From an uncultured Catenibacillus sp. (GTDB lineage: Bacteria; Bacillota; Clostridia; Lachnospirales; Lachnospiraceae), in the NCBI GenBank assembly GCA_934339005.1, contig CAKRHR010000020.1, forward strand, positions 1-48,935: a stretch of DNA of 48,935 bases, given 5' to 3'. The translations under genes were made by a program, and so were the position numbers. This document shows, in pieces, positions 1-7,594 of the stretch (its first letter is position 1; each line of letters opens with the position of its first letter). The notes under the pieces are model-generated. The model had not been told where the DNA came from, searched no databases, and saw nothing but the letters and a program-made list of their open reading frames with translations.

Positions 1-482
1 AGATTATACAGTGCATATGTCTGGTCCTTATAGCTTGGGGCTTTCTGGAGTGCGTAACGACCATTCCCGCACTGAATCACCTTCGCATAATGACCTGTGG
101 CAATATAATCTGCACCAATATCCATCGCTCTTTTTAAAAGGGCTTCCCACTTAACGTAACGGTTACAACGTATGCAAGGATTTGGTGTATGACCTGCATA
201 ATATTCATCCACAAAGTCATCCATGACTTTTTCTCTGAAAATGTCTTTAAAATTCATCACATAGTAAGGAATCTCAAGACGCTCAGCCACACGTCTGGCA
301 TCATCTACCGCAGAAAGTCCGCAGCAGCCGCCGTTTTCCTCCTGAATCGCCTGATCCTCATCCTGCCAGATCTGCATCGTCACACCTATAACGTAGTAAC
401 CCTGCTGTTTTAACAGGTATGCGGCTACTGAAGAATCCACACCACCGGACATGCCTACAACAACTGTCGGTTGCTTACTCAT
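1..482 (-). CDS. mnmA: tRNA-specific 2-thiouridylase MnmA (partial, C-terminus cut)
   Basis: MnmA adenylates and thiolates U34 of tRNA-Lys, -Glu and -Gln, using sulfur relayed from a cysteine desulfurase. The first 160 codons are present; the window edge removes the rest (family about 360 residues). Visible near the N-terminus is the PP-loop GMSGGVDSS (residues 10-18) that binds ATP; further on are TPNPCIRCN, ATGHYA and the DQTYAL stretch typical of MnmA. The ATG lies 2 bp beyond the stop of the IscU gene, so it is co-transcribed with the desulfurase and scaffold genes that supply its sulfur. Identity is seen clearly; only completeness is unknown. Confidence 0.95.
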   Translation of the reverse strand, partial: MSKQPTVVVGMSGGVDSSVAAYLLKQQGYYVIGVTMQIWQDEDQAIQEENGGCCGLSAVDDARRVAERLEIPYYVMNFKDIFREKVMDDFVDEYYAGHTPNPCIRCNRYVKWEALLKRAMDIGADYIATGHYAKVIQCGNGRYALQKAPSYKDQTYALYN

Positions 483-484
483 GA

Positions 485-922
485 TTAATATTCCTCTTCT
501 TCTTCGCCTTCGCTGATATCATTCTTTGGTTTCTGAAGTCCTTCAATCTTGATACCATGTTTTTCAGCATAATCCCAGAGTGCTGCATGAATAGCTTCCT
601 CTGCAAGCAGTGAGCAGTGAACCTTTACTGGTGGCAGGCCATCAAGAGCTTCCATAACTGCTTTGTTTGTAACTTCAAGTGCTTCATAAATGGATTTGCC
701 TTTAACTAATTCTGTAGCCATACTGCTTGTTGCTACGGCTGCACCACATCCGAAAGTCTTGAATTTAACATCACGGATAATCTGGTTTTCATCTATATCA
801 AAATAAATACGCATAATATCGCCGCATTTTGCATTACCGACTGTACCTACGCCACTGGCATTTTCAATTTCACCTACATTTCTTGGATGCTGAAAATGGT
901 CCATAACTTTTTCACTGTACAT
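485..922 (-). CDS. iscU: Fe-S cluster assembly scaffold, IscU/NifU N-terminal type
   Basis: This scaffold assembles Fe-S clusters from desulfurase sulfur and passes them to apoproteins. The protein has 145 residues with three conserved ligand cysteines, Cys33 (in AKCGD, with Asp35), Cys59 (FGCGAA) and Cys103 (VHCSLLAEEA), as in IscU and the NifU N-domain. It carries no ferredoxin-like or Nfu domain. The C-terminus ends in a run of acidic residues (EGEEEEEY), a small lineage-specific tail. GGAGGAATAAATT precedes the ATG. It follows the desulfurase gene by 40 bp and precedes mnmA by 2 bp. The missing LPPVK-type chaperone motif detail cannot be judged by eye, though PPVKVHC is present. Confidence 0.95.
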   Translation of the reverse strand: MYSEKVMDHFQHPRNVGEIENASGVGTVGNAKCGDIMRIYFDIDENQIIRDVKFKTFGCGAAVATSSMATELVKGKSIYEALEVTNKAVMEALDGLPPVKVHCSLLAEEAIHAALWDYAEKHGIKIEGLQKPKNDISEGEEEEEY

Positions 923-962
923 AATTTATTCCTCCATTGATTTATCAATAATTGTTATGATT

Positions 963-2156
963 TTATTTATTCGCTTTGTTCTGTTTTCTGACAAAATCCT
1001 CGTAAAGAGGAGACATATTTCTCAGACGTTCTACAATCTTCTTAATCTCATCAACAACATAGTCCACATCTTCTTTTGTTGTTTCATAACCAAGTGTCAG
1101 ACGCAGTGAACCGTGTGCGATTTCGTGAGGCAGACCAATGGCAAGAAGCACATGTGATGGATCAAGTGAACCTGATGTACAAGCGGAACCACTGGAAGCG
1201 CATACACCTGCCATATCAAGCATAATCAGCATAGATTCGCCTTCAACAAACTGGAAGCTGAAGTTGACGTTGTTTGGAAGTCTTCTGACTTTGTCACCAT
1301 TTAATCTTGCATATGGAATCTCTGCGCTGATTCTGCTGATCATATAGTCACGAAGTTCTGTTTCTGTCTTAATTCTTTCGTCCATTGTGGCAACAGCAAT
1401 TTCAACAGCTTTTCCAAGGCCAACGATACCAGGAACGTTTTCTGTACCAGCACGACGTTTTCTCTCCTGAGCACCACCATGGATAAAGGATTTGATCTTA
1501 ACACCTTTACGGATATATAAGAAGCCGATACCCTTAGGGCCATTAAGTTTGTGACCGCTGGCACTGAGCATATCGATATTCATCTCATCTACATTGATAG
1601 GGATCTGTGCATACGCCTGAACAGCATCTGTATGGAATAAAATGCCGTGTGCTTTGGCAATGGCACCGATTTCTTTGATTGGCTGGATGCTTCCGATTTC
1701 GTTGTTTGCAAACATAATGGAAATCAGAACTGTGTCCGGACGAATCGCAGCTTCAACATCTGCAGGATTGACAATACCATTCTCATCTACATCCACATAT
1801 GTGATATCATAACCTCTTGTCTTTAAATAATCACATGTATGCAAAATCGCATGATGTTCAATCTTTGATGTGATAATGTGTCCACCGTTTTTGCCGTAAG
1901 CTTCTGCTGTTGCAACAAGTGCCCAGTTATCTGATTCTGAACCGCCAGCTGTAAAATAAATGTTCTGGCTGTCTGTGCCAAGTGAATCTGCGATTGTCTG
2001 ACGCGCTTTTGCAATTGCTTCTTTATTTTTTGAACCAAGGTCATATATACTTGATGGATTACCATAGCTTTCTGTAAAATATGGTAACATTGCTTCTACA
2101 ACTTCAGGTCTTGTGGCTGTTGTTGCCGCATGATCCATATAAATTACTTTTTTCAT
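963..2156 (-). CDS. iscS: cysteine desulfurase, IscS/NifS family
   Basis: This PLP enzyme converts cysteine to alanine and provides persulfide sulfur for Fe-S clusters and tRNA thiolation. It has 397 residues. The N-terminus MDHAATTATRPEVV is the family signature. Lys203 in SASGHKLNGPKG is the PLP Schiff-base lysine, His101-His102 lie in the KIEHHAI motif, and the mobile catalytic loop CASSGSACTSG carries Cys326. Its ATG overlaps the stop of the regulator gene by 4 bp (ATGA), a sign of translational coupling. Clostridial copies sit between NifS-like and IscS-like sequences, so the symbol reflects operon context (regulator, scaffold, mnmA) rather than a firm subfamily call. Confidence 0.96.
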   Translation of the reverse strand: MKKVIYMDHAATTATRPEVVEAMLPYFTESYGNPSSIYDLGSKNKEAIAKARQTIADSLGTDSQNIYFTAGGSESDNWALVATAEAYGKNGGHIITSKIEHHAILHTCDYLKTRGYDITYVDVDENGIVNPADVEAAIRPDTVLISIMFANNEIGSIQPIKEIGAIAKAHGILFHTDAVQAYAQIPINVDEMNIDMLSASGHKLNGPKGIGFLYIRKGVKIKSFIHGGAQERKRRAGTENVPGIVGLGKAVEIAVATMDERIKTETELRDYMISRISAEIPYARLNGDKVRRLPNNVNFSFQFVEGESMLIMLDMAGVCASSGSACTSGSLDPSHVLLAIGLPHEIAHGSLRLTLGYETTKEDVDYVVDEIKKIVERLRNMSPLYEDFVRKQNKANK

Positions 2157-2587
2157 CTCTGCTTATCTCCATTTCCGCACACGCAGCTGTTTGCCACCAC
2201 TTCATGAAGAGTCAGTGTATCTACCGCTGTGCTTATACTTTCATTAATACGTTTCCAGACATATTTTGTACTGCAGGAGTCAAACAACTCACAATTTTCG
2301 GATTCCTGAAAACAGTCTGTCACAACCAGGTCACCTTCAAGTACCCGAAGGACTTCACCGACTGTAATCTCTGTATCAGGCTTTGCCAGAAAATAGCCAC
2401 CGTTGCTGCCCCTGGAACTGGCCACAATCCCGGCTTTCTTTAACTTTGCAATCAACTGCTCAAGATAACACTCTGAAAGATGCTGTCTTGCAGCAATACT
2501 TGCAATGGATGCCGGTTCATTCTGGGGTCTGGATGCCAGGTCAAGTACTGCTCTCAAACCATATCTTCCTTTTGTTGAAAGCTTCAT
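2153..2587 (-). CDS. iscR: Rrf2-family Fe-S sensing transcriptional regulator (IscR-like)
   Basis: A 144-residue winged-helix regulator expected to bind a [2Fe-2S] cluster and repress its own Fe-S operon when clusters are plentiful. The N-terminus MKLSTKGRYGLRAV begins the wHTH domain, and RGSNGGYFLAKP forms the wing. Three cysteines at 92, 99 and 105 match the cluster-binding trio of IscR in position and spacing. It is the first gene of a four-gene operon with iscS, iscU and mnmA. AGGGGTGAGG precedes the ATG. A consensus-like promoter and an inverted repeat resembling IscR sites lie just upstream, so autoregulation is a reasonable inference. The C-terminal CVCGNGDKQR adds two extra cysteines of unknown role. 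Confidence 0.9.
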   Translation of the reverse strand: MKLSTKGRYGLRAVLDLASRPQNEPASIASIAARQHLSECYLEQLIAKLKKAGIVASSRGSNGGYFLAKPDTEITVGEVLRVLEGDLVVTDCFQESENCELFDSCSTKYVWKRINESISTAVDTLTLHEVVANSCVCGNGDKQR

Positions 2588-2606
2588 TGCCTCACCCCTT
2601 TATTTA

Positions 2607-2628
2607 ATCCCGACTATTTTTGTCGGAT
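2607..2628 (-). promoter_or_regulatory. IscR-like operator (inverted repeat)
   Basis: The inverted repeat CCGAC-N7-GTCGG, flanked by AT and GAT, resembles the type 1 IscR box in layout. It lies immediately downstream of the -10 box of the regulator's promoter, about where transcription would start, a position suited to repression. The sequence is seen; binding by the encoded Rrf2 protein is inferred. Confidence 0.6.
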
Positions 2629-2637
2629 TTCGAAATT

Positions 2638-2666
2638 ATAATAACAAATCTTATTTTAAAAGTCAA
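2638..2666 (-). promoter_or_regulatory. sigma-A promoter of the iscR-iscS-iscU-mnmA operon
   Basis: TTGACT (-35) and TATTAT (-10) are separated by 17 bp, in the only intergenic gap ahead of the operon. The predicted start falls at about 2631, so the operator described above covers the first transcribed bases. Confidence 0.7.
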
Positions 2667-2720
2667 GCGGTCATTTTGTTTTCATTTGAGTACATTAGAG
2701 AAATGTGATGTAAATATCAT

Positions 2721-4694
2721 TTATCCCAGTAACGCCCCGTCTGTGAATTGTGTCAGAAATTCTTCTTCTGTGATAATTGGAATATTTAAGCTCTTGGCCT
2801 TTTTATTTTTGGAGGATGCCGATGTGGCATCATTATTAATAAGATAACTTGTATTAGAGGATACACTGCCTGCAACTTTGCCGCCCCTGTCCTCGATATA
2901 GGCTTTGAGTTCATTTCTGTTCTTAAAATGATTCACACTGCCGGTAATCACAAAGGTCTGACCGTCAAACCGCTGACTGTCATCTGTCGTTTCCGGTTTA
3001 ATCAACGTCACTACCTCAAGCAGTTCATCTAAAACACGATTATGCTTTTCTTTGGCAAAATAATCACTGTACGACTGTGCAATCACTTCGCCTATACCAT
3101 TAATATTCACAAGTTCTTCCACACTTGCATGTCTGATGCGTTCGATATCTTCATCGTAATATTTACAAATAAGTTTTGCTGTGGATAAACCAATATTTGG
3201 AATACCAAGGCTGTAAATCAGATGCGGTGCATCAACGGTCTTTGCTTTTTCCAGAGAAGCCATCAGATTGTTGTAAGACTTTTCACCAAATCCCTCCATC
3301 GTCACAATAACATCTTTATGTGCAGCCAGTTTAAAGATATCTGCAAAATCTTTGATAAAGCCCTGCTGGATAAACTTTTCAAGGGTTGCTTCTGAAAGTC
3401 CTTCAATATTAAAGGCATCACGACTGACAAAAAGGCTGAAGGATTTAATCTGCTTTGCCTGACATTCCGGATTTGGACAATTCAGTGTTCTGACGTCATT
3501 CACGCTTCGAATCTCTGTCTTTTGTCCGCATACAGGACAAATCTTTGGAATGTACAGTTTGCCGCTTCGGGTCAGATTTTCTGCGATCTGCGGAATAATC
3601 ATATTGGCTTTATACACTTCGATTTTATCACCGATGCCAAGCTGCAGCGCCTCCACAATGCTTAAATTGTGTACGCTGGCTCTTGAAACAGTCGTACCCT
3701 CAAGCTCGACAGGTTCAAACACCGCAATCGGGTTAATCAGCCCTGTTCTTGATGCACTCCATTCGATTTCTTTTAAAGTTGTTTCGCGAATCTCATCTGC
3801 CCATTTAAAAGCGATGGAATCTCTCGGAAATTTTGCTGTCGTTCCAAGGGAACGGCTGTAGGCAATGTCGTCATAGGTCAGTACAAGACCGTCTGACGGA
3901 AAATCATTGTCTGTAATCTTTTCGGCAAACCATGCCACTTCATCACGGATATTGCTTTCATCCACGACTTTATATTCCACAATATCAAAGCCCAATGATT
4001 TTAACCATTCCATCTGGCATATACGGGAATTTTTAAATTCCACGCCATCGGCTTTGACAAGTGTAAATGCAAAGAAATGAACATTTCTCTGGCTCGTAAT
4101 CTTGTTATTTAACTGTCTGACAGAACCGCTGCACAAGTTTCTCGGATTTTTATAACGGGCATCGACATCCTCGATGCATTCATTGATTTTATTAAAATCA
4201 GAATATTTAATCACCGCCTCACCGCGCACGATTAATTCATCTTTATAACTGATTTTCTGCGGCACATTTTTAAATACTCTGGCATTGTTCGTAATCACTT
4301 CGCCGACAACACCATTACCGCGTGTCACGGCCTTAAATAATTCACCATCACGGTATGTCAGGACAATTGTCAGACCATCCATCTTCCAGGACAGACTGCC
4401 TTTATGCGTACCTATCCATTCTGCCAGTGCTTCTGTTTCTTTTGTCTTATCCAGAGATAACATCGGAAATTCATGGGCTTCTTTTGGCAGTTCACTAAGC
4501 ACCTCATAGCCGACATGAATCGTCGGACTGTTGCTTAATGTCGTTCCTGTTTCTTTTTCAAGTGCACACAATTCATCGTAAAGCGCATCATATTCATAGT
4601 TACTCATCAGTTCACGGTCTTCCTGATAGTATGCCCTGGATGCCGCATTTAACTGTTCTATAAGACTTTTCATACGTTCAAGTTGATTATTCAT
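2721..4694 (-). CDS. ligA: NAD-dependent DNA ligase LigA
   Basis: LigA seals nicks in replication and repair using NAD+. The 657 residues show the full family order: N-terminal NMN-binding Ia region (YYQEDRELMSNYEYDALYDEL), adenylation domain with the KMDG motif (nucleophile Lys104), OB fold, a four-Cys zinc finger (C386, C389, C406, C411), helix-hairpin-helix repeats, and a C-terminal BRCT domain from about 578. Slightly shorter than the usual 670. The ATG lies inside the last codons of the upstream pseudouridine synthase gene (8-bp overlap), with AAAGGG as ribosome binding site. Nothing suggests inactivation. Confidence 0.97.
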   Translation of the reverse strand: MNNQLERMKSLIEQLNAASRAYYQEDRELMSNYEYDALYDELCALEKETGTTLSNSPTIHVGYEVLSELPKEAHEFPMLSLDKTKETEALAEWIGTHKGSLSWKMDGLTIVLTYRDGELFKAVTRGNGVVGEVITNNARVFKNVPQKISYKDELIVRGEAVIKYSDFNKINECIEDVDARYKNPRNLCSGSVRQLNNKITSQRNVHFFAFTLVKADGVEFKNSRICQMEWLKSLGFDIVEYKVVDESNIRDEVAWFAEKITDNDFPSDGLVLTYDDIAYSRSLGTTAKFPRDSIAFKWADEIRETTLKEIEWSASRTGLINPIAVFEPVELEGTTVSRASVHNLSIVEALQLGIGDKIEVYKANMIIPQIAENLTRSGKLYIPKICPVCGQKTEIRSVNDVRTLNCPNPECQAKQIKSFSLFVSRDAFNIEGLSEATLEKFIQQGFIKDFADIFKLAAHKDVIVTMEGFGEKSYNNLMASLEKAKTVDAPHLIYSLGIPNIGLSTAKLICKYYDEDIERIRHASVEELVNINGIGEVIAQSYSDYFAKEKHNRVLDELLEVVTLIKPETTDDSQRFDGQTFVITGSVNHFKNRNELKAYIEDRGGKVAGSVSSNTSYLINNDATSASSKNKKAKSLNIPIITEEEFLTQFTDGALLG

Positions 4695-5394
4695 GTTTAA
4701 GCAACCCTTTCATTTCCTGAATTTCATTGTCTGTCAGATAACGCCACTGTCCTGTCTTTAATTTACCCAGTTCGATATTGACTATGCGTATACGCTTCAA
4801 TGCAACAACTCTGTAGCCAAAATACTCACACATTCTTCGAATCTGGCGGTTTAGGCCCTGTGTCAGAATAATCTCAAATGTGTATTTATCCACATATCTG
4901 ACTTTACATGGTCTTGTCACGGTATCAAGAATCGGCACACCGTCACGCATGGCTTTGATAAAGTCTTTTGTCAATGGCTTATTCACACGGACCACATATT
5001 CTTTTTCGTGGTAATTTCTCGCTTTCATCAGTTCGTTGGCAAGCTCACCCTGATTCGTTAAGAGTAATAAGCCCTCCGAATCCTTGTCCAACCGACCTAC
5101 CGGATAGATGCGCTGTTTGAAATTTAAAAAACGCACAACATTATCCTTTTCAACCTCAGCGGTCGTACATACAATGCCCTTTGGTTTGTTTAAGGCAATC
5201 ATAATGAATGGTTCTTCGCGCAGGACGCGCTGTTTGCCAACCATCACTTTCTGGTCATCTGTGACTTTATCACCCATCCGGGCTACCTTGCCATCAATTG
5301 TCACGCGCCCTTCCTCAACAAGTCGGTCTGCCTGCCGGCGCGAGCAGTATCCGGCTTCACTTAAATATTTATTAATACGAATTGCTTCTTCCAT
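4687..5394 (-). CDS. rluF: 23S rRNA pseudouridine synthase, RluF/RluB type
   Basis: An rRNA uridine isomerase acting around helix 74/80 positions of 23S rRNA in known relatives. An S4 RNA-binding domain (residues about 4-50, INKYLSEAGYCSRRQADRLV) precedes the catalytic domain, where GRLDKDSEGLLLLT holds the nucleophile Asp103. GLNRQIRRMCEYFGYRVVALKRIRI is the signature that points to RluF rather than RluB or RsuA. The gene overlaps ligA by 8 bp and so is translated with it. The family is certain; the exact target uridine is inferred. Confidence 0.88.
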   Translation of the reverse strand: MEEAIRINKYLSEAGYCSRRQADRLVEEGRVTIDGKVARMGDKVTDDQKVMVGKQRVLREEPFIMIALNKPKGIVCTTAEVEKDNVVRFLNFKQRIYPVGRLDKDSEGLLLLTNQGELANELMKARNYHEKEYVVRVNKPLTKDFIKAMRDGVPILDTVTRPCKVRYVDKYTFEIILTQGLNRQIRRMCEYFGYRVVALKRIRIVNIELGKLKTGQWRYLTDNEIQEMKGLLKHE

Positions 5395-5424
5395 AAAATT
5401 TGTATTTCCTTATGATTTGCTTTT

Positions 5425-6450
5425 TTAGTTATCTGTTGCATCCATCATATCACTGATAAACTGTTTTAACTGTGGGTCTGTATTGCAGGCTTCCTCAAAT
5501 TTTTCATTTGCTTTACGCACCATATCTGCCGCATCGCCTACACCTTTTAAATTGTTTATATAGGCCAGGGTTTCATCATCATACTTATATGAAAAACTGT
5601 CCTCATCATATGTGCCCGGATCTATATAAAGCTTTCCTGAAGCAGACATTCGCACACAAATTGCAGTCACATTCGGTACAGACACATCAATGCCTGCAAG
5701 TGTCAGGTCATCATAAATAAATACAATTTTTGATGTATCATCCATGCCATTCATAATGCAGCACTCTGTATTTTGATAGCCTGTAATCACTTCTGCCATA
5801 CCAGTATAAGTGCCCGGGCTATTGAGCGCATCTGTGTTAAATAAAGTTGCCAGTGTTTCTGTATCACCGGTTGCCAGTGCTGCTCTGTACTGACGCACAA
5901 GTGCTGTGACATTCTTTTTTAAGGTTTCATCATTCATCTTAATTGCAATGCCCTGTGTACTGCCTGATGCTACGTCAGAAGTAGTATTGTCTGCTGCTGT
6001 GGATTCTGCATCGCTGCTTTCATCTGCAGACTCACTCTCTGCAGTATCTGACTCACCCTGTGATTCTGATTCACTTTCAGCATTTGTTTCTGTATCTGAT
6101 TCATCTACAGATTCTGCCTCTGTATCTGCATTTGATCTATCTGCAGTATTATCTGTAGAATTTGATGTCATTTCTGTCTGTGTTGTTGCATCTTTGTTAT
6201 CTTTTGATGCTGAATTTGATTTAATCACACCTGCCACCACAGCAATAATAATAACTCCTGCAAGCCCGATAATAACTATCAGAGAATTTCTTGCCCGACG
6301 CTTTGCTTCTTTTCTTGCTCTGCGAAGTGCACGACGTCTTGCCTCAGGTGACTGTGACTGTGTTCTATTGTGTAACGTATGCCCTGTCTGTGCAGACTTT
6401 GCTCGATTTTTCGTATTGCCTTGCCTGTTGTTTCTATTTCTATCACTCAT
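5425..6450 (-). CDS. membrane-anchored protein, Ser/Asp/Glu linker, unknown C-terminal domain
   Basis: Function not recognised. The cytoplasmic start is strongly basic (RRRALRRARKEAKRRARN), followed by one membrane segment (SLIVIIGLAGVIIIAVVAG, about residues 55-75), then a roughly 100-residue low-complexity linker made mainly of Ser, Asp, Glu, Thr and Ala, then a 165-residue soluble domain. That domain begins TLKKNVTALVRQYRAALATGDTETLATLF, a pattern reminiscent of NTF2-like/SnoaL folds, but I cannot confirm it. Topology predicts an extracytoplasmic C-terminus. An in-frame TTG lies 9 bp upstream of the ATG chosen; neither has a strong ribosome binding site. It stands 30 bp upstream of the pseudouridine synthase gene. 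Confidence 0.8.
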   Translation of the reverse strand: MSDRNRNNRQGNTKNRAKSAQTGHTLHNRTQSQSPEARRRALRRARKEAKRRARNSLIVIIGLAGVIIIAVVAGVIKSNSASKDNKDATTQTEMTSNSTDNTADRSNADTEAESVDESDTETNAESESESQGESDTAESESADESSDAESTAADNTTSDVASGSTQGIAIKMNDETLKKNVTALVRQYRAALATGDTETLATLFNTDALNSPGTYTGMAEVITGYQNTECCIMNGMDDTSKIVFIYDDLTLAGIDVSVPNVTAICVRMSASGKLYIDPGTYDEDSFSYKYDDETLAYINNLKGVGDAADMVRKANEKFEEACNTDPQLKQFISDMMDATDN

Positions 6451-6523
6451 TATTTTCAACTCGATTTCTTTTTTACTCGCTTAATTTACAGATTGCTTTA
6501 ACATCAACTATGTTACTAAAAAA

Positions 6524-6564
6524 AAGTCCGAAAATACCACCTGTTTGTCAGTACCCTCGAACTT
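6524..6564 (-). terminator. intrinsic terminator downstream of tRNA-Arg
   Basis: On the minus strand a roughly 9-bp stem (AAGTTCGAG with TTTCGGACTT, including G-U pairs) encloses a loop of about 20 nt and runs into eight T residues, just beyond the tRNA 3' end. Confidence 0.7.
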
Positions 6565-6570
6565 ATCTAA

Positions 6571-6642
6571 CGCACCCGACGGGAATTGAACCCACGCACA
6601 TGGCTCCGGAGGCCATCGCTCTATCCACTGAGCTACGGGTGC
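6571..6642 (-). tRNA. tRNA-Arg (anticodon CCG)
   Basis: A full cloverleaf can be drawn: acceptor GCACCCG/CGGGTGC with discriminator G, D arm GCTC-AGTGGATA-GAGC, anticodon arm ATGGC-CTCCGGA-GCCAT with CCG at 34-36, a 4-nt variable region and a T arm with loop TTCAATT. CCA is not encoded. It decodes CGG, a rare arginine codon in such genomes. Own promoter and terminator flank it, so it is a single-gene unit. Confidence 0.95.
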
Positions 6643-6648
6643 TTATTA

Positions 6649-6677
6649 ATAATACACTAATTCTCCTGAACATGCAA
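6649..6677 (-). promoter_or_regulatory. promoter of tRNA-Arg
   Basis: TTGCAT and TATTAT are spaced by 17 bp, placing the start at or within a few bases of the mature tRNA 5' end. Confidence 0.6.
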
Positions 6678-6730
6678 GGGGCGATATCTAAAAATTTAAT
6701 AACATAGTCCGTGTGAAGATTTTTTAAATA

Positions 6731-6760
6731 TTGTAAAACGCACTAATACTATGCTATACT
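6731..6760 (+). promoter_or_regulatory. promoter of the nitroreductase gene
   Basis: TTGTAA, then 18 bp, then TATACT preceded by TGC, an extended -10. It is the only good match ahead of this plus-strand gene. Confidence 0.6.
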
Positions 6761-6798
6761 GTTTCTATCTAAAAATTTCAGGAGGGGGAATTTTACAA

Positions 6799-7416
6799 AT
6801 GACTATTGATGAATTAATCCAAAAAAGAAAAAGCATTCACAGTTTTACTGATGATACTTTAACTCAGACACAGATTGAAACAATTATCGAAGCAGGCCGT
6901 CTTGCACCATTTGCAGGTCTGGCCCAGGCAGGTATGCGTGATTTTCGACACTTTTTTGTTATAAAACGTGATACCGAAATATGTGAAAAAATTCTTGAAC
7001 TTGTTTTATCAGCTCGTCAGATTGACCTTTTGGACTGCGAAGCAAAACAACTTCAGGTACAGTATCCGGCTTATGCTAATATTGTAAAAAATATGAGTCA
7101 GAAAAAACCTGTTGACATTGTTGCTTCACCAATTCTTGTCATTGTTGCTGAGCATGCAGGTATGCCCGCAAGAGAAGTATCTGCACTTGGCTATGTCATG
7201 GAAAATATGTGGTTAAAAGCAACAGATATGGGGATTGGACTTAAATTATGTTCAGGTATCAGCGACATCAAAGACAAAGAGGCACTTAAAACACTTCTTA
7301 ATCTGCCTGCTGATCAGGACTTTGCATTTGAAGGATGCAATCTCGGTTATGCTAAAGAGCCTTTATATAAAGAACAGTTACGTCCTGTTCCTGAGAAAAG
7401 TATTACTTATCTCTAA
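6799..7416 (+). CDS. nitroreductase family protein
   Basis: A 205-residue FMN-dependent NAD(P)H oxidoreductase of the nitroreductase fold; the natural substrate is unknown. The N-terminus TIDELIQKRKSIHSFTDDTLTQTQIETII is the classic family opening, with RKSIHSF providing FMN phosphate contacts. A central region (ALGYVMENMWLKATDMGIG) and a late GYAKEP motif also fit. The start was chosen because GGAGGGGG lies 10 bp ahead of this ATG; an upstream in-frame ATG has no ribosome binding site. It is a single-gene unit with its own promoter and a shared terminator downstream, isolated among minus-strand genes. Confidence 0.9.
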   Translation: MTIDELIQKRKSIHSFTDDTLTQTQIETIIEAGRLAPFAGLAQAGMRDFRHFFVIKRDTEICEKILELVLSARQIDLLDCEAKQLQVQYPAYANIVKNMSQKKPVDIVASPILVIVAEHAGMPAREVSALGYVMENMWLKATDMGIGLKLCSGISDIKDKEALKTLLNLPADQDFAFEGCNLGYAKEPLYKEQLRPVPEKSITYL

Positions 7417-7530
7417 TTTTATATTTATTCCCGATCACCTCAAACTCCCATAAAATGTAGTATACACGCCATTTTATTACGTTTTCGGTGTTCGGCGTAT
7501 CAATTACATAGCAATATAGCAATTTTCAAA

Positions 7531-7568
7531 AATATTCAGGAACATGGCATACCATGTTCCTGAATATT
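7531..7568. terminator. bidirectional terminator between convergent genes
   Basis: A perfect 17-bp inverted repeat with a 4-nt loop (CATA) separates the convergent nitroreductase and PPK2 genes. On the minus strand the stem is followed by TTTTTG; on the plus strand by a weaker T-rich tract. Confidence 0.8.
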
Positions 7569-7594
7569 ATATTTATCATTCTTACAATAATTTC

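Noticed and set aside
5906..6484. Long plus-strand reading frame opposite the Ser-rich protein
   Set aside because: It is the mirror of Ser/Glu/Asp codons in the real minus-strand gene; no ribosome binding site and Val/Ser-rich composition.
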